A stretch of 32,568 bases of DNA from Chloroflexota bacterium (GTDB taxonomy: Bacteria; Chloroflexota; Dehalococcoidia; UBA2247; RBG-13-53-26): assembly GCA_016875915.1 (NCBI GenBank), contig VGOM01000020.1, positions 1 to 32,568 of the forward strand. The letters are read 5' to 3'. Positions 6,704-15,618 of this stretch are shown piece by piece. The notes under the pieces were generated by a model. It searched no databases. It was not told where the DNA came from and worked only from the letters and a program-made list of their open reading frames with translations. Both the position numbers and the translations under genes were made by a program. Each line of letters begins with the position of its first letter. Position 1 is the stretch's first letter.

Positions 6704-6961
6704 CTAGGCCTTGTCCGCCCTGGGGTCCTTCTTGGATAGCTTGGCCCTCACCAGGAGGAAGGGGAAGAGCAGAACGAACGAGAGGAACCCCAGGCTGCAC
6801 CCCAACCCCACGGACTTCAGGGTCTCCTCCGGCGTGATGACGACTTCCAGGGGTATCTGGCCGGCTGCCAGTTGTTGCAGCACCAGGTTGTTGCCGTCCC
6901 GCTTCATGCCGGTGAATACCGTGGCCACGGTGCCCTCAGGAGTGTACGCTGTGAGACTCAT
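6704..6961 (-). CDS. small membrane protein, unknown function
   Basis: An 85-residue protein. Residues 1-50 are soluble (SLTAYTPEGTVATVFTGMKR). One hydrophobic segment at about 52-72 (VGLGCSLGFLSFVLLFPFLL) is followed by a basic tail (RAKLSKKDPRADKA), as in a tail-anchored or single-pass protein. No family is recognised. It starts at ATG 6961 with a purine-rich AAGGGGGG about 11 bases upstream and a good promoter at 7033-7061. It stands between the DUF362 operon and the aldehyde dehydrogenase gene, apparently as its own unit. Real-gene confidence comes from promoter, ribosome site and protein-like composition. Confidence 0.65.
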   Translation of the reverse strand: MSLTAYTPEGTVATVFTGMKRDGNNLVLQQLAAGQIPLEVVITPEETLKSVGLGCSLGFLSFVLLFPFLLVRAKLSKKDPRADKA

Positions 6962-7032
6962 CGTTAGCTGCCCCCCTTTCTCAGTCTGCCGGGCTGCCTT
7001 GCCGCCCGCCCCCGGCCCCCGACAGTGGCAGC

Positions 7033-7061
7033 AGTGTACCGTTCCGCCCCTGACAAGTCAA
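7033..7061 (-). promoter_or_regulatory. sigma70-like promoter of the small membrane protein gene
   Basis: On the minus strand: TTGACT (7061-7056), 17-base spacer, TACACT (7038-7033). The predicted leader is about 65 bases to the ATG at 6961. Confidence 0.6.
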
Positions 7062-7098
7062 TTTCCCGCCAGGCTGTCGGCTGCGCCGGGGCTGGCAC

Positions 7099-7131
7099 AA
7101 AAGAAAGCTGGCGAACCGCACGGTTCGCCAG
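7099..7131 (-). terminator. intrinsic terminator after the aldehyde dehydrogenase gene
   Basis: CTGGCGAACC (7108-7117) pairs with GGTTCGCCAG (7122-7131) around a GCAC loop. In the leftward transcript the stem is followed by CUUUCUUUU, a clear U-rich tail. It lies 30 bases beyond the stop at 7161. Confidence 0.85.
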
Positions 7132-7160
7132 CACCTTGCCTCCGGCAGACCCGGCACAGT

Positions 7161-8720
7161 CTAGGAAGGCATGAGCTTCCGGAGCGACATCCAGCGTCCC
7201 ACCGGCGTGCCCCACAGGAAACGCATGAACTTCTGCATGCCCACGTCCTTCTTCTGAGAGCAGGGGTACATGCCGGCTGTCTGCTTGCCGCCGAAGCGGT
7301 CGATGAGGATGGGCTTGATGTGGCAGTAGCCCTTGAGTCCGATGTCGCCGTTCACCCGGCCGATGCCGCTTTCCTTGCGCCCGCCGAACGGGGCTTCGGT
7401 CACCCCGTAGGTCACGGTGAAGTCGTTTACGTTGACGCTGCCCGATTCGATGCGCTTGGCCATCTCGATGCCCTTCTTCTTGTCTTTGGTCCAGACGTTG
7501 GCCGCCAGGCCGTACTGTGAGTCGTTGGCCAGCCGGATGGCCTCCTCCTCATCGCGCACCCGCATGATGGGCATGATCGGTCCGAAGGTCTCCTCGCTCA
7601 TGACAAGCATGTCGTGGTTCACGTTGGTGATCACGGTGGGCTCGTAGAAAAGCCCCTTGAGATTGGGGTTGCGCCGTCCCCCGGCGAGCACCTTGGCCCC
7701 CTTGGCCACCGCATCGGCGACGTGCTTCTCGATGATCTCCATTTGCTGCGGCCAGAACACCGCCCCCACGTCGAACTCGCCGTCCGCGGCCTGCCTCAGC
7801 TTGGACGTGCGCTCCACCGCCCTCTTGATGAACTCATCGGCCACCGCCTCCACCACGTAGACCCGCTCGGTGCCGCAGCAGTACTGTCCCGTGTTCAGGA
7901 AGCACCCGGCCACCGCCCCTCCCGCGGCGTTGTCCAGATTGGCGTCGGCGCAGACGATCATGGGGTCCTTGCCGCCCAACTCCAGGGTGCAGGGGATGAA
8001 CCGCTCGGCGCAGGCCATGGCCACCTTCCGACCCACGGGCACGCTGCCGGTGAACGAGATCTTGTCCACCCCGGCCTCGATGAGGGCCGTTCCTGCCTCG
8101 CCGTCGCCCAAGACGACGGTGAGCACGCCCTCCGGCAGTCCCGCCGCCTCGAAGAGGTCGGCCACCAGCTTCCCCGAGAAGGGAGTGACTGAGGATGGCT
8201 TGAGCACCACCGCATTGCCGGCCATCAGGGCCTGGATTGTGGGGACGATGGAGAGAACGAAGGGTCCGTTCCAGGGGCTGATCACGCCCACCACCCCCAG
8301 CGGCTGGTAGACGATGCGGAGCTGCTTGGAGAGGGACAGCGCCCCGTGGAGGGACTTCTTCTCCGTCTTCAGTATCTTGCCCGTCCGCTTGGCGTAGTAG
8401 TGCAGCGCGTCGCAGGCGGCGAAGATATCCATCTGGATGACGTCGATGCACGGCTTCGGGGTCTCACGCTGGATGGTGGCGATGAACTCGTCCTGCCGTT
8501 CCAGCAGGACTTTGAGCGCCTTCATCATGTACCCCCCGCGTGCCTTGAAGGACAGGGCTCCCCAGGAGCCCTGCGCCCGGCGGGCTTTGGCCACGATGGC
8601 GTGCACGTCCCGGGCGCTCTGCAGCTCGATCTCTCCAATGTGTTCCAGCGTCGAAGGACAGGACACGCTGAGGCGGCGCCGCGCTCCCTGCTCGGTCTTG
8701 ACCGGTGTGACAATAGCCAT
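7161..8720 (-). CDS. NAD(P)-dependent aldehyde dehydrogenase
   Basis: A 519-residue ALDH-superfamily enzyme oxidising an aldehyde to the acid with NAD(P). Landmarks are ISPWNGP (148-153, oxyanion Asn151), KPSSVTP (174-180), FTGSVPVGRKV (223-233), general base E247 in LELGGKDP, nucleophile C281 in NTGQYCCG, and a C-terminal FGGRKESGIG. All catalytic residues are present. The protein ends with an additional tail of about 45 residues (MQKFMRFLWGTPVGRWMSLR), longer than many family members. The ATG at 8720 has GGGGGG upstream; an ATG at 8783 would add a non-homologous stretch. A terminator follows. The substrate cannot be told from sequence; aldehydes from the nearby alcohol dehydrogenase are one option. 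Confidence 0.93.
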   Translation of the reverse strand: MAIVTPVKTEQGARRRLSVSCPSTLEHIGEIELQSARDVHAIVAKARRAQGSWGALSFKARGGYMMKALKVLLERQDEFIATIQRETPKPCIDVIQMDIFAACDALHYYAKRTGKILKTEKKSLHGALSLSKQLRIVYQPLGVVGVISPWNGPFVLSIVPTIQALMAGNAVVLKPSSVTPFSGKLVADLFEAAGLPEGVLTVVLGDGEAGTALIEAGVDKISFTGSVPVGRKVAMACAERFIPCTLELGGKDPMIVCADANLDNAAGGAVAGCFLNTGQYCCGTERVYVVEAVADEFIKRAVERTSKLRQAADGEFDVGAVFWPQQMEIIEKHVADAVAKGAKVLAGGRRNPNLKGLFYEPTVITNVNHDMLVMSEETFGPIMPIMRVRDEEEAIRLANDSQYGLAANVWTKDKKKGIEMAKRIESGSVNVNDFTVTYGVTEAPFGGRKESGIGRVNGDIGLKGYCHIKPILIDRFGGKQTAGMYPCSQKKDVGMQKFMRFLWGTPVGRWMSLRKLMPS

Positions 8721-8877
8721 AGTTCCCCCCTTCGTGATTTGGTGGCTCAGTCTGCGGGCCCAAGGTTCTGACCGGGCCGCCAATGGTGCAGTCGTCTACA
8801 ACATGCCTATTGCTCTGGCGGGCAAGTCTACAGTCGACGACTGCTATGTGTCAAATGCGCGTCGGCAGAGCCGGATG

Positions 8878-10482
8878 TCAGCGGCCCCGGTCCCCGCCCC
8901 TGGCCGCGTGCCTGGCGGCGATGTAGCCGAAGATCATGCTCTTGGCCTGGCAGGCGCCGCTGGTGTAGGCGAAGCCGTGGCAGAGCAGGGCGGTGGTGTT
9001 GCTGGTGCCGTACAGGCCGGGGATGACCTTTCCTTCGGCATCAATGACTTCGGCGTTCTTGTTCACCACCAATCCGCCCAGGTTGCCCACCGAGCCCGCA
9101 TACAGGGTGCAGCCGTAGAAGGGCGGGGTTTCCAGCGGCCCCAGGGTGGGATTGGGCTCCCTGTCCGGGTAGATCCTTCGGCCCCACCACTTCTGGTAGG
9201 TGGTCTCACCGCGGTGGAAGTCGGGGTCAACGCCCTCGCGGGCGAAACGATTAAACCGTTCCACCGACTCCACCAGGCTCTCCGCTGGGATGCCCAGTTT
9301 CCCCGCCAGCTCGGCCAGGGTGTCGGCCTTCTGCAGCCAGTCGGGGCTCCTGGTGATCTTGGCCATGGCGCTGATGCCCAGCTTCCCGGCACAGGCCTTG
9401 TCGGCGATCCATAGGAGCGGCGCGTTGGCCAGTTCGGAGTTGACCTTCTCATAGGCGAAGAAGGCCCGGCCCACGTCCGGGTAGAACGACTCGTTGCAGC
9501 AGCGCTTCCCGTGGCGGTTGACGATGATGTTGCCGGGGTAGCCATAGGCGATGGGCCTGTGGAAGGGCTTACCCTCCACCTCCTCCCCTTCGACTTGAAT
9601 GGTGGGCTGATAGATGGAGTGGTCCATCAGGGCGGTGGCGGCACCAACCTCCATGCCCATGATGTGCCCGTCGCCCTCGTTGGAGTGCGGCGTCAGCGCG
9701 GAAAGCGAGCAGCAGTTCATGTACCTGCGGTTCATCTCGTCGTTCCACTCGAATCCGCCCGTGGCCAGCAGGACTCCCCTCCTGGCCCTGATGAAGAAGT
9801 CCCGTCCCTCCCTCTCGGCCCGCAGGCCGACCACCTTGCCTTCGCTGACCAGCAACTGCCTGGCCCGGGTGTCGAAGAGCATGCCGATGCCCCGGTCGGC
9901 GCAGGCCATGGCCAGCGGGCCGATCAGGCCCCGCCCCTCGGCCCACACGTCGCGCAAACCCAGGAAGAAGGGCACCGGGTCGCGCCTCACCCTGGCCAGA
10001 ATCGGGTGGGTCTTCTCAGCCTCCTTCAGCATCGGTATCATCAGCGCCGGGTCGGGATAGAGTTGTCGGCCACCCGGCTTGCCCCCGGGCAGGTCGGCAT
10101 AGTAGTCCGGGCTGCTCTCGATGGCCAGCTTCAGTGGAGTGCGCTCCTCGAGGTAGCGGATCACCTCCGGCCCGCAGTCCAGATAGGCACCGGCCTGCTC
10201 CTCATCATGCCGGCCCAGGCTGATGCGGCGGATGTGTGTCAGCGCCTCCTCCCTGGAGTCGGCGATCCCCGCCTTGGCCATGTGATGGTTGTAGGGAATC
10301 CAGAGCACTCCCCCGGAGAGGGCCGTCCCTCCCCCCAGGGCGCCGGACTTCTCCACCAGCACCGTGCGCAGTCCCAGGTCATGCCCGTATATGGCGGCGG
10401 TCATCCCCCCCATGCTGGAGCCCACCGCTGCCAGATCCACCTCCATATCCCAGTGATCGGGAACACTGGTGCTCTTGGCCAT
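8878..10482 (-). CDS. FAD-dependent 3-ketosteroid dehydrogenase/fumarate reductase-like flavoprotein
   Basis: A 534-residue FAD_binding_2 flavoprotein. The dinucleotide fold is at 15-45 ([20 protein letters not shown], with GSSMGG in place of GxGxxG) and is followed by VLVEK and [14 protein letters not shown] (50-63), which strongly resembles Delta1-3-ketosteroid dehydrogenases (GGTTALSGGGIWVP). The C-terminal FAD part reads [20 protein letters not shown], then [22 protein letters not shown]. There is no signal peptide, so it is cytoplasmic. The family introduces or reduces C=C bonds next to a carbonyl or acid. The start is the ATG at 10482 with GGGGGG upstream. A steroid substrate is only one possibility. 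It is convergent with nothing and divergent from the ABC transporter operon. Confidence 0.85.
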   Translation of the reverse strand: MAKSTSVPDHWDMEVDLAAVGSSMGGMTAAIYGHDLGLRTVLVEKSGALGGGTALSGGVLWIPYNHHMAKAGIADSREEALTHIRRISLGRHDEEQAGAYLDCGPEVIRYLEERTPLKLAIESSPDYYADLPGGKPGGRQLYPDPALMIPMLKEAEKTHPILARVRRDPVPFFLGLRDVWAEGRGLIGPLAMACADRGIGMLFDTRARQLLVSEGKVVGLRAEREGRDFFIRARRGVLLATGGFEWNDEMNRRYMNCCSLSALTPHSNEGDGHIMGMEVGAATALMDHSIYQPTIQVEGEEVEGKPFHRPIAYGYPGNIIVNRHGKRCCNESFYPDVGRAFFAYEKVNSELANAPLLWIADKACAGKLGISAMAKITRSPDWLQKADTLAELAGKLGIPAESLVESVERFNRFAREGVDPDFHRGETTYQKWWGRRIYPDREPNPTLGPLETPPFYGCTLYAGSVGNLGGLVVNKNAEVIDAEGKVIPGLYGTSNTTALLCHGFAYTSGACQAKSMIFGYIAARHAARGGDRGR

Positions 10483-10524
10483 TGCTCCCCCCTTTCTCGT
10501 CACACGTACAGGTGTTGCAGGGGG

Positions 10525-10553
10525 ATTGTATGCCCGGTGAGGCTGAGCGTCAA
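10525..10553 (-). promoter_or_regulatory. sigma70-like promoter of the flavoprotein gene
   Basis: On the minus strand: TTGACG (10553-10548), 17-base spacer, TACAAT (10530-10525). The predicted leader to ATG 10482 is about 36 bases. Confidence 0.7.
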
Positions 10554-10600
10554 ATCAGCCCGGAGACGAGAGGGCAAGCCCGCGGCAGCGCCCTCACCGC

Positions 10601-10629
10601 TTGAGCTATGCTCTGGCACCCCCTATAAT
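10601..10629 (+). promoter_or_regulatory. sigma70-like promoter of the ABC/CoA-transferase operon
   Basis: TTGAGC (10601-10606), 17-base spacer, perfect TATAAT (10624-10629). It lies 66 bases before the ATG at 10696 and 47 bases from the divergent flavoprotein promoter. Confidence 0.75.
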
Positions 10630-10695
10630 CGTGGGCAATGCACTGCTGCGGGGCGCCAGCACCCCCGCTGGAAGAACCCCAAGAGGAGACTTGAT

Positions 10696-11382
10696 ATGGC
10701 GGATGAACTGATCATCAACGTCAGAGGCCTGCACAAGACATACGACACCGGCAAGGTCCAGGTGCACGCTCTGCGGGGCGTCGACTTCGCCGTGAAGAAG
10801 GGGGAGATGGTGGCCATCATGGGCCCCAGCGGCTGCGGCAAGACCACGCTGCTCAACTGCCTGGCCGGACTGGACGATTTTGAGCAGGGCGAGGTCTTCA
10901 TCGAGGGGGTGCAGCTCAAGGACATGTCTGACGATGCCCGGACGGACTACCGCGCCCGCCGCATGGGCTTCGTCTTCCAGCTCTACAACCTGCTGCCGGT
11001 CCTCACTTCGGTGGAGAACGTGGAGCTGACACTGCTGGTCTCAGGTGTTCCTCCCAAGACGGCCCGCCGGAAGGCCCTGGAGGCCCTGGGCATGGTCGCT
11101 CTGTCGGACAAGGCGGACCGCATACCGGCGGAGCTCTCGGGCGGCCAGCGCCAGCGGGTGACCATCGCCAGGGCCCTGGTCAACCAGCCGGCCATCATCT
11201 GGGGCGATGAGCCCACCGGCGACCTGGACAGCGAGACCACCGGGGAGATCATGGACCTTCTCTGCCGGCTCAACAAGGGAAACCAGCAGACCTTCGTCCT
11301 GGTCACCCACTCCCAGGATGTGGCCGCCCGGGCCGACCGTGTGGTGATGATGCGGGACGGCCTGGTCGTGGGTGAGAGGTAG
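10696..11382 (+). CDS. ABC transporter ATP-binding protein (MacB/LolD type)
   Basis: A 228-residue ABC ATPase with Walker [11 protein letters not shown]-loop [10 protein letters not shown], signature LSGGQRQR, Walker [14 protein letters not shown] and the H-loop (LVTHSQD). The FQxYNLLPxLTxxENV stretch and GDLDSxTG are typical of the MacB/LolD/FtsE exporter clade, in which the ATPase powers mechanotransmission through FtsX-type permeases rather than direct import. It starts at ATG 10696 with AGGAG nine bases upstream. A longer reading frame extends upstream antisense to the flavoprotein gene but has no support. The permease gene follows after two bases, so both belong to one transporter. Confidence 0.95.
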   Translation: MADELIINVRGLHKTYDTGKVQVHALRGVDFAVKKGEMVAIMGPSGCGKTTLLNCLAGLDDFEQGEVFIEGVQLKDMSDDARTDYRARRMGFVFQLYNLLPVLTSVENVELTLLVSGVPPKTARRKALEALGMVALSDKADRIPAELSGGQRQRVTIARALVNQPAIIWGDEPTGDLDSETTGEIMDLLCRLNKGNQQTFVLVTHSQDVAARADRVVMMRDGLVVGER

Positions 11383-11384
11383 CC

Positions 11385-14342
11385 ATGCAGGAGATCTTCG
11401 GCCTCTCCATGACCACCGTGGCCCTGGTGCTACTGGGCCTGTTCATCGCCATCGTCACCCTGGTCGGGGTCATGGCCTGGCGCAACCGGATCATGCTCAA
11501 GCTAGGGCTGAGGAACATCCCCAAGCGCCCTGCCCAGACCGCCCTGATCATCCTCGGCCTGATGCTGAGTACGGTGATCATCACCAGCGCCTTCGGCACC
11601 GGCGACACCATCGCCTACACCATCAGGTCGCTCGGGGCCCGGACCCTGGGCAGCACCGATGAAATCGTCAGCGCCGGCGACCCGGACATGCCCGGCGGTC
11701 AGCGCTATTTCGAATACTCCCGTTTCGAGGCACTGCGGGAGGAATTGGCGGACTACGACAGGGTCGACGGCCTCCTGCCCTGCATCAGCCTGGGCGCGCC
11801 GCTGGTCAACATCGCCACGCAGGACTACGTCCCCAGCGTCAATATCTTCGCCCCGGCGCCGGAGTACTACGCCGACTTCACCGACCTGAAGGATGTCAGG
11901 GGAGGACGGGTCAGCCTCGACGACCTGGAAGAGGACCAGGTCTACCTGGACGAGGAGACCGCCAAAGACCTGGAGGCCGGGCCCGGGGCCAGCCTCTACC
12001 TCTTCTTCGGAGAGCAGCCGGCCGTGCTGGAGCTCCGGGCGGTCATCAAGGGTGCTTCCTCGGGCGGACTCTCCGCCCTGCTCATGCCGTTGTCCAGGGC
12101 GCAGCAGTTGCTGGGCCGTCCCGGCCAGATCAATGCCGTCTTCGTCTCCAACCAGGGCGACTGGGTATCGGGAGCCCGGTACAGCGACGAGGTCAAAGAC
12201 AGGCTGGAGGGGTTGCTGGAGGGCAGCGGCCTCAAGGTGGAGACTGCCAAGAAGGAAGTGCTGGAGCAGGCCGATCTGGCGGGCAGTGTCTTCACCACCA
12301 TCTTCGTCTCCTTTGGACTGTTCTCCATCGCCGCCGGGGTGCTGCTCATCTTCCTCATCTTCATGATGCTGGCCGCAGCCCGGAAGTCGGAGATGGGCAT
12401 GGCCCGGGCCGTGGGCACCAGGCGGCGGCACCTCATCCAGATGTTCATCTTCGAGGGCGCCGCCTACGATCTGGCTGCGGCCGTGGTCGGGGTGGGACTG
12501 GGTGTGGCGGTGACCTACGCCATTGCCGGCATTGTGGCCCGCATCTTTCAGGACACCCCCCTGGACCTGGCCTTCCACTTCGAAGCCCGGAGCCTGGTGG
12601 TGGCCTTCACCCTGGGCATCCTGGTCACCTTCATCACGGTGGCCCTGTCGTCCTGGAGGGTCAGCCGGCTGAACATCGTCCGGGCCATCAGGGACATCCC
12701 CGAGCCCAAGTTCGAGAAGGTGGGCCGCCGGGGGCTGATCCTGGCCGTCTTCCTGCTCTTCGTCGGCTCCCTGATGACCCTGGGGGGCATCGCCGGCGGC
12801 AACGGCAGCTCCCTCTACATGGGCATCTCGCTGGCGATCATAGGCTTGGCCCTGCTCCTCCGCCGCTTCGGGGTCCGGGAGAGGCCGGCCTTCACCCTGG
12901 CCGGCAGCGCCCTGCTGGTCTGGACCCTGCTGCCCATGGACGCCCTCGACGTCTTCGGCGAGCTGAGCATGGGCATAGAGATGTTCTTCCTCAGCGGAAT
13001 GATCATGGTCCTCGGCGCCGTCTGGGTGGTCATCTACAACCTGAATGCCCTGCTGGGCATCCTCACGGCCGTGCTGAGCCGCCTCAAAGGGGTGGTCCCG
13101 GCCTTGAGGACCGCCCTGGCCTATCCCATGCAGAACCGCGGGCGCACCGGGCTGACCCTGGCCATGTTCTCGCTGGTGATCTTCACAATGATCTTCATGT
13201 CCACGCTGATTGCCACCACTACGTCCGCCCTGGAGGATGTGGACTCCTTCTCAGGCGGCTACGACATCGCCGCCACGGTGAGCTACAGCAATCCCATCCC
13301 CGACATCGACTCCGCCATCGCCGGTGAATCCGACCTCAATGGGAAGATTGACTACGTGGCCAGCCAGTCCACCCTGCCCCTGGAGATCCGCCAGGTGGGT
13401 GCCGTCAGCCAGGAGTGGGAGGAATACGTGGCCAACGGCGTTGATGACGTCTACCTGGACACCACCACCTTCGACTTTGTGGTCATGGCTGAGGGCTATG
13501 GCTCCGCCCGCGAGGTGTGGCAGGCCATCAGGGACAACCCCGGCCTGGCGGTGGTCAGCTCAGAGGTGGTCCCGTCCAAGAACCAGTTCGGCTTCAACCC
13601 GGGCGATCCGCACCTCCAACTGGAGGGGGTGTACCAGGAGGACGAGACCATGTCCCCCATAGAGGTGGAGCTTCGCGACCCCTACAGCGACGCCCGCACC
13701 ACGCTGACCATCATCGGCGTCCTGGAGCAGATCAGCTACAACTTCGGCATCTACACCTCCCAGGAGAAGCTGGCGGAGACCTGGCCCGTGGCCGCGGTGT
13801 CCACGTCACACCTGTTCAAGCTGGAGGAAGGGGTGGATGCCAGGAAGATGGCCGATACCCTGGAATCGGTCTTCCTGACCCACGGCATGGAGGCGGCCTC
13901 CATCGAGGAGCAGTTGAAGGAGGCCAACCGGAATACCTTCGCCATCAACTCGCTGCTCCAGGGCTTCATGTCCCTCGGCCTGGTGGTCGGCATTGCGGCG
14001 CTGGGCGTGATCAGCACCAGGGCGGTGGTGGAGAGGCGGCACGAGGTCGGGGTGATGCGGGCCATCGGCTACCGCCGGGGCACGGTCCAACTCAGCTTCC
14101 TCCTGGAGTCCTCCATCGTGGCCCTGCTGGGCATACTCATCGGGGTGGTTCTGGGGCTGGCCCTCTCCTACAACGTCATCGACTTCCTCAAAGGGCAGAT
14201 TGAGGGACTGGAGTTCCAGATCTCCTGGCTGCAGATAGTCATCATCGTGGCCGTGGCCTACCTGGCCTCTCTGCTGATGACCCTGATTCCGGCCTGGCAG
14301 GCGTCGAGGATCTACCCTGCGGAGGCCCTTCGCTACGAGTAG
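11385..14342 (+). CDS. large FtsX/MacB-type ABC transporter permease
   Basis: A 985-residue membrane protein with two FtsX-like permease modules. An N-terminal helix (about 9-28) and a second near 50 precede an extracytoplasmic domain (about 70-290). The first three-helix FtsX module is at about 300-430 (LLIFLIFMMLAAARKSEMGMARAVGTRRRH). Further helices at about 440-580, a second extracytoplasmic domain (about 610-850) and a C-terminal FtsX module (AVVERRHEVGVMRAIGYRRG) follow. Both modules have the coupling segment xExGxxRAxGxxR. This layout matches LolC/E-like or duplicated MacB-like permeases that extract or move lipids, lipoproteins or peptides. The substrate is unknown. The first CoA-transferase starts six bases after the stop, so the operon continues. 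Confidence 0.92.
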   Translation: MQEIFGLSMTTVALVLLGLFIAIVTLVGVMAWRNRIMLKLGLRNIPKRPAQTALIILGLMLSTVIITSAFGTGDTIAYTIRSLGARTLGSTDEIVSAGDPDMPGGQRYFEYSRFEALREELADYDRVDGLLPCISLGAPLVNIATQDYVPSVNIFAPAPEYYADFTDLKDVRGGRVSLDDLEEDQVYLDEETAKDLEAGPGASLYLFFGEQPAVLELRAVIKGASSGGLSALLMPLSRAQQLLGRPGQINAVFVSNQGDWVSGARYSDEVKDRLEGLLEGSGLKVETAKKEVLEQADLAGSVFTTIFVSFGLFSIAAGVLLIFLIFMMLAAARKSEMGMARAVGTRRRHLIQMFIFEGAAYDLAAAVVGVGLGVAVTYAIAGIVARIFQDTPLDLAFHFEARSLVVAFTLGILVTFITVALSSWRVSRLNIVRAIRDIPEPKFEKVGRRGLILAVFLLFVGSLMTLGGIAGGNGSSLYMGISLAIIGLALLLRRFGVRERPAFTLAGSALLVWTLLPMDALDVFGELSMGIEMFFLSGMIMVLGAVWVVIYNLNALLGILTAVLSRLKGVVPALRTALAYPMQNRGRTGLTLAMFSLVIFTMIFMSTLIATTTSALEDVDSFSGGYDIAATVSYSNPIPDIDSAIAGESDLNGKIDYVASQSTLPLEIRQVGAVSQEWEEYVANGVDDVYLDTTTFDFVVMAEGYGSAREVWQAIRDNPGLAVVSSEVVPSKNQFGFNPGDPHLQLEGVYQEDETMSPIEVELRDPYSDARTTLTIIGVLEQISYNFGIYTSQEKLAETWPVAAVSTSHLFKLEEGVDARKMADTLESVFLTHGMEAASIEEQLKEANRNTFAINSLLQGFMSLGLVVGIAALGVISTRAVVERRHEVGVMRAIGYRRGTVQLSFLLESSIVALLGILIGVVLGLALSYNVIDFLKGQIEGLEFQISWLQIVIIVAVAYLASLLMTLIPAWQASRIYPAEALRYE

Positions 14343-14348
14343 GCCGGC

Positions 14349-15617
14349 ATGTCCGCATCCGCAATGGAATCGCCTCTGGCGCCCTATAGAGTCCTCGATC
14401 TGACCGGCGAGAAGGGCTTCCTCTGCGGCCGGATACTGGGCGATTTCGGCGCCGATGTCATCAAGGTTGAGCCGCCCCGGGGCGACCCCGGCCGGCGGAT
14501 CCCCCCCTTCCACGGCGGCATCGCGGACCTCAAGAGAAGCCTCTACTGGCTGGCCTGCAACGCCAGCAAGCGCGGCATCACCCTCAATCTCCAATCCCCC
14601 GACGGCCGGGCCATACTCAAGGCCCTGGCCAGAAGGGCCGACTTCCTCATCGAATCCTTCCCCCCGGGGTACCTGGACGGTCTGGGCCTGGGCTACGGCA
14701 GCCTCAGCCGGGTCAACCCCGGCCTGATCATGACCTCCATCACCCCCTTCGGCCAGGACGGACCGTGGCCGGACTACAAAGGCTGTGACCTCGCCCTCTG
14801 GGCCCTGAGCAGCTACCTCTACGTCACCGGCGATGAAGACCGCCCCCCGGTGATGCCCGGCCTCCCCCAGGCCTACCTCCACGCTGGCCTGGAGGCGGCG
14901 TCATCGGCTCTGGTGGCCCTGCACCACCGTCGGCTCACCGGAGAGGGCCAGTGGATCGACGTCTCCGCGCACCAGGCCCTGGCCGTCATCAGCCTCCAGA
15001 ACCAGCAGTACTGGGACCTGGCCCGGTTCAATCCCCGCCGGGCCGGCGCCTTCCAGCACCTCTCGGGGGTGAGGTGGCCGCTCCAGAGGCGGCTGTGGCC
15101 CTGCCGCGACGGCTTCGTGGCCTTCGTCCTCTTCAGCGGCCGTCTCGGCGCCGAGGGCAACCGGGCCCTCACCGGGTGGATGGACAGCGAGGGACTTGCC
15201 CCGGAGTGCATGAAGAGCATCGACTGGTCCACTTTTGACCCCCAGGGATCGGAGCTCACCGATGAGGAGCAGGGCCTGATGATGGAGGCCCTGGCCGCCT
15301 TCTTCAAGCGGCACACCAAGGAGGAGCTCTACCGCACCGCCGTGGAGCGGCGCATCGTCCTCTACCCTTGCAATACCACGGAGGACATCCTCCGCGACCC
15401 CCACCTTCAGGCCCGGAACGCCTGGACCCGGATTGACCATGACCAGCTTGGCGCCACGCTGACCTATCCCCGGCCCTGTGTCAGGTTCTCCGACGCCTCC
15501 TGCGACATCAGGCGCCGAGCCCCCCTCGTCGGAGAGCACAACAGGGAGATCTATCAGGGCGAGCTGGGCTTCTCCCGGGACGATCTGGTCCTGCTGCAGC
15601 GGAATGGGATCATCTGA
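14349..15617 (+). CDS. family III CoA-transferase, subunit lacking catalytic Asp (A1)
   Basis: A 422-residue protein of the CaiB/BaiF/formyl-CoA transferase family (LGDFGADVIKVEPPRGDPGR at 30-49, RGITLN, TGEGQWIDVS). The family moves CoA between carboxylic acids via an enzyme-bound Asp (D169 in formyl-CoA transferase). Counting back 21 residues from TGEGQ puts Tyr176 (QAYLHAG) at that position. The usual N-terminal AGP motif is EKG instead (21-23). The gene is therefore probably catalytically incompetent alone. The next gene, one base away, encodes a homologue with the Asp, so the two likely form a heteromer. Closest relative in the window is the A2 subunit at 26055. Substrate unknown. Confidence 0.88.
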   Translation: MSASAMESPLAPYRVLDLTGEKGFLCGRILGDFGADVIKVEPPRGDPGRRIPPFHGGIADLKRSLYWLACNASKRGITLNLQSPDGRAILKALARRADFLIESFPPGYLDGLGLGYGSLSRVNPGLIMTSITPFGQDGPWPDYKGCDLALWALSSYLYVTGDEDRPPVMPGLPQAYLHAGLEAASSALVALHHRRLTGEGQWIDVSAHQALAVISLQNQQYWDLARFNPRRAGAFQHLSGVRWPLQRRLWPCRDGFVAFVLFSGRLGAEGNRALTGWMDSEGLAPECMKSIDWSTFDPQGSELTDEEQGLMMEALAAFFKRHTKEELYRTAVERRIVLYPCNTTEDILRDPHLQARNAWTRIDHDQLGATLTYPRPCVRFSDASCDIRRRAPLVGEHNREIYQGELGFSRDDLVLLQRNGII

Positions 15618-15618
15618 A

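Noticed and set aside
8788-8844. Inverted repeat GCAGTCGTC / GACGACTGC between the flavoprotein and ALDH genes
   Set aside because: The 9-bp arms are perfect but 39 bases apart, with no T tract or promoter context, so a role as terminator or operator is not supported; noted only.
9511-10695. In-frame upstream extension of the ABC ATPase (would make 623 residues)
   Set aside because: It is antisense to the flavoprotein gene and passes through both divergent promoters. A good promoter, AGGAG and the family start all point to ATG 10696.
14349-15617. CoA-transferase A1 as a decaying pseudogene because it lacks the catalytic Asp
   Set aside because: The gene is full length and uninterrupted, is coupled to B1, and the same Tyr replacement with the same YLHAG context occurs in A2, which argues for a conserved non-catalytic subunit.
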